A stretch of 64,000 nucleotides of DNA from Lagopus muta (Eukaryota > Chordata > Aves > Galliformes > Phasianidae): positions 20,531,433 through 20,595,432 of the forward strand of contig NC_064439.1 in assembly GCF_023343835.1 (NCBI RefSeq), in the 5' to 3' direction. The stretch's first letter is position 1. Every line of letters starts with the position of its first letter. The notes beneath the pieces are model-generated. The model had not been told where the DNA came from, searched no databases, and worked only from the letters and a program-made list of their open reading frames with translations. Below, piece after piece: positions 40,001 to 49,700 of this stretch. The translations under genes and the position numbers were made by a program.

Positions 40001-40700
40001 ACAAAACAGGTTCATTAAGAAACTGTTCACAGTCATCAGTAAAACTAAAGGAAACTCTGAAGATTTGTAGTCTGTTCTAGTGACTATAGCTGTCATCTGC
40101 TACTTTACATTCAATGGTACATGGCATATCTGGACTTCCTGGATGATAATTTTAGACTCCATTTAGAAACTGAGCGTAGATTAGTTTGTTTTCTCATGGG
40201 ATATGTGCGTTAATAGTTTGCATATAGAAGTTTGTTTTTCAAAAATGCAGCAGTATTTTGTTCCGTGTATGAAAATAGTACTTTTCCTTCAGCATATCGG
40301 GCACCAGGTAGTGTTGGAGTCCAAACCTGCATACATTCCTGACCAAAACAAGCTTATTGTTCAGCAGAGAAAAGAACAAAAGCTCAGAAAGGAAGTCTGC
40401 CTGTGCTGTTACAGCTGTTTACTTGAAACAAGCATTGAACCAGCTTTAAAAGTTATACTGGCATGGACCTTGTTTAAATAAACTTTCAATTTTGGTATTG
40501 ATTTTTTTTTTTTAATGCGTAATGGCACTAATTTGAATCAGTTCTCTCTGAAGCATGTTCATGTAAAGGAAAAAACAACAAAGTTTGTTTAGCACTTTAT
40601 ATTAATTCTAAAGATGTGCTTGTTATCCTCAAATTACTTCAAGACATTCATTAACAGTTTCAACTTTGTGATCTCCAACTGCAAATCAAATGTTTATCTC
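37070..40700. other. intergenic region between convergent NMT2 and RPP38
   Basis: No gene is recognised. AATAAA motifs at 39877-39882 and 40477-40482 on the plus strand, plus a terminal-exon-like frame at 40293-40481, could mean that an NMT2 long 3' UTR or a separate transcript extends here. Confidence 0.5.
40293..40481 (+). other. unassigned terminal-exon-like open frame
   Basis: A good 3' splice site (CTTTTCCTTCAG, ending 40292) is followed by 62 open codons including ESKPAYIPDQNKLIVQQRKE. A TAA stop at 40479-40481 overlaps an AATAAA signal (40477-40482), and GT/T-rich sequence follows. That is the layout of a last exon with almost no 3' UTR. I do not recognise the peptide and see no matching upstream exon. 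It may be chance or an NMT2-linked alternative ending. Confidence 0.25.
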
Positions 40701-40736
40701 CACACAGAAGCTCACACACAAGTTTGAGCCATATTC

Positions 40737-40742
40737 TTTATT
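40737..40742 (-). terminator. RPP38: RPP38 poly(A) signal
   Basis: AATAAA on the minus strand about 160 bp downstream of the RPP38 stop codon. Confidence 0.65.
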
Positions 40743-40898
40743 AAAGCAGAAAGAATCTCACCTGGATGCATCATACATGAGCTAACCCTGAGTTCAACTG
40801 CTTTACGCTGTTAAAGCTTAACAAAGTAGTTCAGTTACAGCTGACTCCATAGGCTGTAAAAAAAACTACTGTAATCTGAAGAACTGAACTAAAATCAG

Positions 40899-42804
40899 TT
40901 ATGCTGAGAAAGCTTTTTTCTTTCTGCGAGGTGGCTTCTTTATCTTATTTGGATTTGGAACAACTTTCTTGATTTTCAAAGGCTGCAAAATTACATGTGA
41001 AAGATCGAGCTGATTGCTTTCTGTACGCTTCCGCTTCTGGCTTGTGAGCTCCTCCTCTGGCGTCTCTGCAAGCTGCTCAGCTTCATCAGTTTCTGACAAC
41101 TCTGCACATGCTGCAGATCCTACAGTTTGGTACTGAAACCACGGCACTTCCAAAGCAGGTATCTTTGGAATTATTGCTTCTACTACATCAGTAAATTTAT
41201 CAGACTGCCTTTTGAAGCCTAGTGCTAAAATGGATGTTAAGCCAAGAAGTGGTGCGACTGTTTCACAGAGGCGGGGAACCTGGCCTGCTGGAGTGGCTCG
41301 ACTTGCACTCAGCTGAATGAGATGGGACGTGATCATGGCAGGTTGTGCAGATTTGCACACCAGCAAGAGAAGCAGTTCATTTTTCTCCAATGCTTTTGTA
41401 ACTTCATTAATTCCAATAGCAAGCTGTCTTCTGATGCCCATGTCAGTCCATCCTGGTGTGTGCCGATGGCCTTCTGTTTCTTCTTTGGCAGGGAGTTCAT
41501 TGTTGCTATCATCACACTTGCTTTCCGTTTGGTTTTTTGTAATGGAACGTTTTTTCTTTCTTGGAGTCTCTATCTTTTTAAGTCCAATACATTTAATCTT
41601 GTCTTCTAAAGTCTGTAATATGAAATGCATACCATCTCCATCAATGGCTTTCCACTGAATAACAAAGGGATTATCTAGACATGTTTTTACAGTGATTTTC
41701 TTTGCTTTACGAAGCGACGCCGTCCCTTGTGGAATTACAGGCGTCCTCAGGTTCTGTTCTGTTTCGCCACCTAGCTGTGGAGGGAAGGAAGAAAAAGGCA
41801 AACAGTCGTTCTAATCCTGCACTATTTGCTGTGGACTTCATTACTAGAGGCTCATCTTGGGAACACGGAAGACGAATCTCAGCTCATAGTGATACTGGCA
41901 GCAATCATCTTCATATCAACTCAGTGCTAATCCTTAATAATCCTTCAGCAAGGCACGAGTTGCTTGCTTTTTACCAGCAAGGCAACACCAGTGACTGGAA
42001 ACCCTTCTGAAGCTGTATGTATGAATGAATGTAGCAGGAGGTTCCGCAGATTAAAAAAAAAAAAACAAAAAAACCCTCAAGTTCTGAAAGACCAGTTTTC
42101 ACTGCTGCACAGCTGCACTTTAGAACTATCCTGATGTGAAGGCATGCTCTGATTACCAGTCCTGCTAACTCACTAAGTCCCCATACTCATGCTTGGGTTA
42201 CTGTTCAGCATCTCCTTGCCAAACTGCTTTACTGTTGCACAGCCAACAGAACAGAACTCATCTTCCTCAGGAGAAACAGACATGGCTCTCCTCAGATTCC
42301 CTCCTTCCCTAACGTACATTACTTCATTGGCAACCTTTAGATATTTACAAGAAACCATTTTTTTGGTCATATCAATTCCCTGCATACTGATAGTAGGCTA
42401 CCTTGGTTTTAAAAAAGAAAACATCTTTGTTGAAATTCCCCCCACCATATGCACTGCCACAAGGCAACGTCTGTCTGGAGGGGTTTTCCTTCAGCTAAAC
42501 CACATCCACCCCGTGAGCTCAGGCACGCACCGAGCAGAGATTATCAGCGCACTGCGACCTGTGAAGCTGCTACCAGAAATCTCACAGGCATCGTACACGA
42601 AGCAGCGTTAAGAGAAGGTTACGGTGAAGAAGCCTGCGTTTGTCTTTTCAAAATGGACGCTACTGAGGAAAACAAGCGTGTACGCACGGGAATCGACGAG
42701 GCAAAAAAACAAAAACCGACTTCTTCCACGCGTATCAGCTTCAGGACCCACTGCTGCCAGCAGGGGAGATGAGCAACGCGAACACTTCCAACATTTACCT
42801 CCAT
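40899..42804 (-). CDS. RPP38: ribonuclease P/MRP protein subunit p38
   Basis: A nucleolar subunit of RNase P and RNase MRP, which mature pre-tRNA 5' ends and rRNA. It belongs to the L7Ae/L30e family of kink-turn RNA binders. The main coding exon is 41774-40899 (291 codons plus stop). Shared features with human RPP38 include MHFILQTLEDKIKCIGLKKI, the L7Ae-like core RRQLAIGINEVTKALEKNEL, LVCKSAQPAMITSHLIQLS and QVPRLCETVAPLLGL (together about residues 115-205), and the basic C-terminal LKIKKVVPNPNKIKKPPR tail. A simple open frame would start at 41801, but a strong acceptor (TTCCTTCCCTCCACAG) cuts it at 41775. An upstream exon ending ATG GAG just before GTAAAT (42804-42799) joins in phase, giving a 293-residue protein (human 283). 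The start choice is inferred. Confidence 0.93.
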
Positions 42805-42852
42805 TCGAAAACTCCGGTTTCCAAACGCTTCGTGAAAGCCTCCCGCCAGCTC
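42799..42852 (-). other. RPP38: RPP38 upstream exon with two-codon coding end
   Basis: On the minus strand an acceptor (CTTTTCTTCTTGTCAG) precedes 54 bp that end in ATG GAG, followed by a GTAAAT donor at 42798. Phase 0 at the donor fits phase 0 at the 41774 acceptor. Only Met-Glu would be encoded here; the rest is 5' UTR. A further GC-rich first exon is expected upstream; a possible donor (GTGCGT) lies at 42944. This exon is predicted from splice signals, not from protein similarity. Confidence 0.6.
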
Positions 42853-43383
42853 CTGACAAGAAGAAAAGAGATCGCAGTTAAGGCGCGCAGCCACCACAGC
42901 GCCCTGAAAACGCGCCGTGCGGACGGGAAGGGAGGTGAACGCACCCGGTCTCCGCTCGGCGCGGCCTCCACGCCGCGCTCCCACTCGGCCTAGCGCTCCC
43001 ACGCGGTCGGGCCCGACCCGAGCACGCCAGCACCACGCACTCGCCCGGCGCTGAGTGCGGCCCGGCCCGCCCCGCCCCTGCGGCGCACTCCCGCCCCATC
43101 CGCTGCCGTGCTCCAGGGCCGCCGCGTGGGGGCAGCCGCGGTGTTACGGAGGTGCTTGCGGAGCGCTGCCGCTTCGGGTCTGGTAGCCGGCATATCTTAA
43201 TTCTAACAATGCCGTCAGTTTTTTTTGCAGGGTGCTTTTCGCGGGTAATAAATAAATAGGCGTGCCTCGTCATACGCGGGGTAACGAGCTGATGGTGAGT
43301 TGGCCAGTAGGAGTTTCACGGTGACCGTACTGCGAAGCGGGTCTCGCGCTGTAACAGCGCCGTGACGCTGGCGGCGGCGGCTG

Positions 43384-43545
43384 CAGAATGCTTTCGGTTG
43401 GAGGAGACCTCAAAGCCCACCCAGCCCTACGGGCAGGGCTGCCCCCCGCCGTCTCGGCTGGCCCAGGGCCCGTCCAACCCGGCCCCGAGCGCCTGCTGGA
43501 ACGAGGCACCGCAGCTCCCGGCGGCCGTGCCAGCGCCTCGCCGTC
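43384..43545 (-). mobile_element. CR1 LINE remnant inside the RPP38/ACBD7 promoter island
   Basis: In reverse CR1 order one can read GGTTGGAGGAGACCTCAAAG, CCCACCCAGCCCTACGGGCA, GGGCTGCCCCCCGCC, GGCCCAGGGCCCGTCCAACC, CGGCCCCGAGCGCC and GCACCGCAGCTCCCGGCGGC. It matches the segment order of the copy at 6993-7315, but with many C/G and CpG sites where CR1 normally has A or T. It ends about 130 bp before the ACBD7 start codon. Confidence 0.8.
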
Positions 43546-43677
43546 CCGTGACGGCAGCAACGGCCGCGAGGGGAGGTCGCCGCTCGCTCGCCATCTCGCG
43601 CGGCCTCGAGGGGCGGACGGCAACGGCACCGCGTCGCGCTGCGGGAAAGAGGCCGGACTTCGCGTGTACGCCGCGCC

Positions 43678-46158
43678 ATGGCCCTGCAGGTGAGCGGGAG
43701 GGACGGCGGCTCATCGGTCTTCGTGGCCGTGACCTCCCGGCACGGGAGTCCGCTTTGGGCTCAGAGCAGCGCGTTACCCGTGCGCAGCCCGCTGGGCGCT
43801 CTCCCCGGGCACTGTAACTGCGGTGGGAGGAGACGCGCCGCTCAGGTGCGCTCGCTCTGTTAGGATGGGTTCGCTGTTAGCGGCAGGCACGGGGCGGGAA
43901 AGCGCCGAGCCCAGGTATGCGTGTGTGTGTGGGAAGCGTGCATTCCTAAGGGAGTTTTTAGGGTGTGCGCTTCTTTGGAGTGCTGCGCTTGAAGTGGCGT
44001 TTCGGTAGGAAAGCTGCTGCCTCCACGCGTCAGCGGCTGCCGAAGGAACCGAACCACCTTCGTTGCTGTCTTCCAGCGCTCTGCGGCACGTGTCACTACC
44101 CGCCTCGCCCGTGCCAGGACGGGTTTGGCTGCTGTTCTCTGTGGGGTTTTCCGTTCCCTTTCGCTTTAAGATCCTCCAGCCCTTTATCCTGCCTCAGCTC
44201 GCTGTGTGTGTGTGAGAGAGGCTCCGACGCGGGGCGCGTTGGCAGAGCTCAGCGCTGTGAGCTGCGGCTCTGAGGGGCGGCACAGAGGGCTCGTTGTTCC
44301 TTCTGAGCCCGCTCCTTCCGTGGGCCGGGGCTGCCAAGTCCCGAGCGGAACGCCAGCTTTTGTTTCACCGGCGGTCGTTGTAGTTTGCTGTATTCTGCCT
44401 TGAATTCCGGCTAGAAGATAAACGCGTTAGCCCCGATATATAAGAATTGAGCCGTGCATCGCTGTTAGAAAGACCTTATAGATGCTTTCCACCCATTACC
44501 ACTTTGGTAAACAGCTGCCACCCGCATCCCTTACAGTCACTGACTCAGTCTGTGTGGAAACGAGGGCAGCGTGAGCAGTGTTTTAGCAGGAGGGCTCTGA
44601 AACATCTGAGTTTTGCGAACTGAGGATGAAGAGTTCTTTCTTTGCGTGTATCAGACTGTTATCACATATAGTGATAATAATTTCTGCGTTTATCTTTAAT
44701 GCGTGTGTGTAAATCTAAGTCTGCATATGTATATATAATCTATATGTGTACTTCTGCTTTTGATTTGAGGAGTGAGAGGGAAATTCTATCAGCTCATGAT
44801 TAAAGGATATTATATTTTACAGGCTAAGCATGTTGTGTAAGCAAGCAAATCCTAAGCAAAATCCGTGCACAAAGATTGGATTGAGGGAGATGAAGAAAAG
44901 AATGTTTGTCATTGAAATTTCATTTCCATGCACTTATTGTTGACAAAGATGTGCATTGCATATTTTTGAAACAATGGCTTGTGATATTTCATATAGATCC
45001 AAATAGAATAAAAGTATAGAAAAATAAGAAGCTAATAATGGCATCCTTATTGTGGGTTGTTTTTCTTGTTTAGTTTTTCTTTTGTCTGTACAAGTCTAAT
45101 GCTTCTAGCTCATTCTTTTTGTGACGATAGTTCAGAAAACTACTCTGCATAAAGGAGGTTTCCACCAACTTAAATAGTCCTTCTATCTCTGCCCTGGCAG
45201 GGCTTTATACACAGCAGTGGCCACAGTGTAAAGATGAAGATAAAACTTATGTAATCTTCAGTCAGTTGTGGCAACTTGATTGTGTATTGATACTGATGCC
45301 AGTTCTTCTTGCTGGTGACCGAGCACGAGTGCTGCTGTTGTTCGTACTTGTATGAGTAAAACAAAAAGGGTCAGGTATGTCGCATCTACTAGTGTTGGGA
45401 TTAAGAATGAAATACTTGTTTTACAGTGGAGTGGTTCACTTGCGAGGGACCTACAAGACCAACGAGTCCCCCTGCCTGACCTCTGCAAGGCTAACCAAAA
45501 CCTTAGGCCTTGAATGCATGAGTTCTGACCCCGTGCTGCCATAGGTTTATTAAAGGCTTTATTAAACCTTTTCATGGGAAAATCCTAGACTTACCACTAA
45601 ACGTATGAGTAATAGAAACCATATAATGAACTACCGTGCTTGCCATAATGAATATTTTAAGCACACCCCTTCAGAGGCAGACTAATACTTTATGTATTCC
45701 TCTTGCATTAGGCTGACTTCGATGGAGCTGCAGAAGATGTTAAAAAATTGAAAACAAGACCAACTGATGAAGAACTGAAAGAACTCTATGGATTCTACAA
45801 ACAAGCTACTGTTGGAGACATTAATATTGGTATTTCTGTTCCCATATATACATCCGATTTACCCCATATCTTGAAAACAAGAAAACGTGTTATAAATCTG
45901 CTTGATAATTAATGAGGGTATGCATTTATTTTGGCAGAATGTCCAGGAATGTTAGATATGAAAGGCAAAGCCAAATGGGAGGCGTGGAACCTGAAAAGAG
46001 GTATTACAGCAATTAAATTTACCTCATGTAATAACTTCAACAGGATGGCAAATAAGAAAAGATAATGACTCCTTTTCTTTGCAGGTATGTCGAAGGAGGA
46101 TGCCATGAATGCCTATATTTCTAAAGCAAAAGCACTGATAGAAAAATATGGGATTTAG
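43678..46158 (+). CDS. ACBD7: acyl-CoA-binding domain-containing protein 7 (4 coding exons, 88 residues)
   Basis: A small cytosolic ACBP-fold protein that binds long-chain acyl-CoA esters. Coding exons are 43678-43689 (only MALQ), 45712-45829, 45938-46000 and 46085-46158. All introns are GT-AG, and the sum is 267 nt: 88 codons plus TAG, equal to human ACBD7. The ACBP signature is complete: [13 protein letters not shown] (Y33, K34) and [16 protein letters not shown] (K54, K56, W57), then [14 protein letters not shown] with Y75, and the KYGI end. These are the family's acyl-CoA contact residues. The MALQ first exon and the Cys at position 45 (ECPGMLD, human ACPGMLD) indicate ACBD7 rather than DBI. 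The gene starts head to head with RPP38 and converges on OLAH. Confidence 0.96.
43690..45711 (+). other. ACBD7: ACBD7 intron 1
   Basis: The first 0.6 kb is the tail of the CpG island, with short GT runs at about 43919-43932 and 44205-44216. The rest is AT-rich with no recognised repeat or exon. Confidence 0.65.
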
Positions 46159-46354
46159 AATACTCCGACATCACACTCTGAGTCTTCTCAGTGATGAAGG
46201 AAGTAACACTGCAGAGGAGAACGCAGTACTAACTGGTTATTGTGAAATCTAACAGTCAGATCATTTACGCGTGAGCCACCACAGTGCGAAAGGTGTTCAC
46301 ATGCATACTGTGTTTTTAGACTGTATCTTACTCTAATTAAATCTGAGCCTATCA

Positions 46355-46360
46355 AATAAA
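46355..46360 (+). terminator. ACBD7: ACBD7 poly(A) signal
   Basis: AATAAA about 200 bp after the ACBD7 stop, followed by TG-rich and then T-rich sequence (a T run at 46392-46408). A normal downstream element layout. Confidence 0.75.
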
Positions 46361-46391
46361 TGCTTCTGTAAGAGTTGTGGGTTTTGGTTTG

Positions 46392-46408
46392 TTTTTTTTT
46401 TTTTTTTT
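46392..46408. repeat. T homopolymer between convergent gene ends
   Basis: An uninterrupted run of about 17 T between the ACBD7 and OLAH poly(A) signals. Confidence 0.9.
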
Positions 46409-46586
46409 GGTATAAAATCATATCTAGCATTTCTACAGTGCACACAAGTTCTTAAGGTAAAATAACTTACAATAGCTGTCACTTTTGGCAGCTGATGTTG
46501 AATAAAGTGAAGGGTTTATGCATGTGCTGGATGAGAAGAGAGAGAAAAAATGAAAAGTGTTTTATTTTTAAGATACAAAGCTAGAG

Positions 46587-46592
46587 TTTATT
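46587..46592 (-). terminator. OLAH: OLAH poly(A) signal
   Basis: AATAAA on the minus strand about 165 bp after the OLAH stop, with a second AATAAA at 46566-46561. Either would end OLAH roughly 150-200 bp from the ACBD7 end. Confidence 0.6.
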
Positions 46593-46756
46593 TTCAAAAA
46601 TCAGAACAACTCTTTAAACCCTTTTAAAGAATTATGGTGAAGATCTTCTGGAGGAACAGAGTAACTTTTAGGCATAACAGTGCAATTCAGCAGAAAGAAT
46701 GACTTAATTATTAAGTGCTGTAGACTTACACTTGCTACTAAAATAGAGGGAAATAC

Positions 46757-49700
46757 TCATAAAGCAGCATTTTCTATGCACTTGGTTATGTGTTTTATCA
46801 AGAAAATTTCATTTGAAGGTTCCAGCAGATAAAAGTGACCTCCAGGAAGACTGTAAATGGAAGTATCTCCTCTGGTTATATTGAGCCAGGCTGAAAAAGA
46901 TATTTAAAGGGTCAGAAAGGGTCAACTATTCTGGTTATCTTATGAAACCACTTCAAAATTATTTAGTAATTGCTTTAAATCCCTCATCAACAGCTTTCTC
47001 TGTATTTCACTGTATCTCTGTTTTATTTAAGAAGGTGGTAAAAGACCCCAGAGAACTCTGTTCATGAAATGATTTGCTACAGCAGGGAAATGCCTAACCA
47101 GAAAAGGAAGATACTTAAGCAAAGTACCTTCGGCATCATGCACTGTTTCTTCAGAGCCATCAAAGCAGGTGACATCACAAGAGAAGATGGTTTTTCTTTC
47201 TGCCTTCTCGAAACTGTGAACATAAAAAGTTTCATTACCATAAGTTTCTCTGTCCTAAGATACCTTTGGGTTTGGGGTTTTGCCTCTATATACAGAATAG
47301 CTATTTTTTGCTACTCAAAAACAACATAAACTTTATGGGTTAAATTGTGCAGAACATCAAGAAGTGGAATTACTGTGTTTGTGAGATTCTTAAGTCCTTA
47401 CACTGCTGCACTTACATCTCAAGTTTTAAAGAAAAAATGACTCAACAGTTAAGAAAAAAGAGCTTTAACCTGCAATGAAAATTCTCTTTGACAATAAAAT
47501 GTATGCTTTCTGCTTATATTGAAGTTCTGATATTTCAGGGCCTTATCAGTGTCAGGTGCCTAGGGCCAAAACAGGTCTTTCACTTTGCCAGGGTGAGAAA
47601 CTTTAACTATCCAAAACTAGGTAAGCTAGCTGTAGAATAGTAGGTGGCATGGAAGTTTCCTCTCTGTTCCTAGAAGAAAGGGATTCTTTGCTTCTGGTTA
47701 GGTTAGCGGTCTTTGGATCAGAAGGCTGAACAACAGGATCCTGAAGCATGACTAGCTTCAAGTTCTACCATGACATAATCAGTACTGTAATAATAGTTGT
47801 GGTGGTTTCATAAGCAGTGTTTTCATTTATGGCAGAAAAAGTAGACATAAAGATACACTAAAGAGAAAGCTATATTTACTGGTTCATATTTTTTAATAGC
47901 AGAAACCAGAGCAAATTGCAGAGGAATAAATTTAAAAAAAAAAAAATACTTGAAAGAATCAGGAAGAATGAAAGCTGTAAAATATAAACGTCATACAAAG
48001 TTGTAAAACTTACGAGTATGTCTGAAGAATGCTAACATCTTTTCTTACAGTAAGTATCAAGTGTTTCTTGATGTCCTCATTTTTCAGAAACTCAGAAGGA
48101 GTTCCTCCTAAGAATTTGACATGTTCAAGAATGTCTTCATCCTTTGCTTCGTTTACTTTTCCCATCAGAAGAAATGCTTCAGACTGTGAGCACCAGACAA
48201 AAGATCAGGTGTTGTGTATAATACACACAGTATTAAATAATACACCATAGTATACACCACTTTAAATAATATTTTTCACTAAGAATTGTTTTAGTAAAAA
48301 ACTGGGAAGATGCTCTATTACCAGTACTCAGTGGCTGATCAGTTTAGCATTTGCAGAGAATGCTTCTTAGAGAGGGTTAGGAGACAGTGTTTGCTAACTG
48401 ATCATAAGTGAGAAAAACACTGAGAATTTCAGACATGTAGCAATGAATTTGATTTTGACTCTCGCTATTGGAATGTAAGGAATAAAACAGTGAAGAAAAG
48501 CCTAACTAGTGGGCACGGTGCCCACTGATGTACTGCTGGAGTGACCTAGAGGTTATGGAAAGTTTCAGGACTCATAATTACTTCTATGAAGCACTAGCTC
48601 ATGCTCAAGCATGCTTGTTAACAAGTCTCAGAAAGAGAAGAATGGAAGCAGCAAAGAGCAGCTGAACACAGGAGGGCTGGGAAAAAGCCCAGTTGCTGTT
48701 ATTTTACTGAGAAAGAGCAGGAGAACCAGCAGAACAACCAGAAAATCAGAAGCAGGGGGTACTGAAGGTAAATTAAGAAAGTAAAAAAGGATTAAAAGGA
48801 GAAAAAAAATAAATGGCAAATGCGCTGAGGGCTGGTGTGGTAGGCTGATAAAAAACTGGGGTAAGACAGTTATTTCATGTGACAAAGGAGTGTAACTTTG
48901 TGTTTTGTTTTTAATACTCTGAAGCCAAAGGCCATAGTAAATAATAGAGTATTGAGAAGATCAAGGAGATTGCTCTCTCTAGGTTAAAGTTAGCTGTGGT
49001 AAATATTCCACTGAAATTCTCCATCCACCTCAGAATTAATATCCTCAAAAAAAATCAGAACACTTTTCTGATGTGGCCTGAAGCTTGCTTTGTTTTAAAG
49101 CACTTGACATATACAATACTGTAAAAGGATACCACAGGCGTTTTACTCGTGCTGGCTAATATTCTGTTCTCCTTTGCACTGGTAATGATTTTGTAACTTA
49201 CATGTGGGGCATATACCCCTGATAAAAAAAGATGGATCGGCTCTAGTCCATGCTTTTCTTTCAAGTGTACTGCAACTGCATAGCTGATGTAAGCTCCAAA
49301 ACTGCAGCAAAAAGAGAAAGTAATAGAAGTATAAGTAAAATCTGGAAAACATTAACATAACTTGAACATTAGTGCTAACTGGCTATCTTTAACAATGACA
49401 GAAATTGTAAATACAGTGAATTTTATGGCTCTGTAATTATGACAAATTATAGTGAAAGTAACTAATTCACACAAGATGCATTTCAATACAGGCTGGTTTT
49501 ACAAATCAGGCTTTTGTTGCCTACATTTATTGTAGTAGTTTCCCATATTTACAGTAAAGAGAGTTATGTTGGGTAATTGAAACTGAGTGATCTTCAGAAC
49601 ATGTTTGTTTAATGATTGGTTCACCTCATGCATTCATTAAGGAGTAAACGTTGACACAAATATTAACACTAAACAACTGGAATGTATTAGTGTAAAAAGA

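Larger units (their letters stand above)
42610..44350. promoter_or_regulatory. bidirectional CpG island for RPP38 (minus) and ACBD7 (plus)
   Basis: CpG-rich sequence, densest between 42.86 and 43.9 kb, spans the 5' ends of two head-to-head genes. The start codons at 42804 and 43678 are 0.87 kb apart. No TATA box is evident. A GC-rich CR1-derived stretch (43384-43545) lies between the two starts. Open frames of 100-150 codons on both strands here are composition artefacts. Confidence 0.75.

Noticed and set aside
41317-41658. 113-codon plus-strand frame opposite RPP38
   Set aside because: Antisense shadow of the well-supported RPP38 coding exon.
43362-43817. 151-codon plus-strand frame and antisense partners near the ACBD7 start
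   Set aside because: GC-rich composition artefact covering a CR1 remnant and the true ACBD7 exon 1 in another frame.
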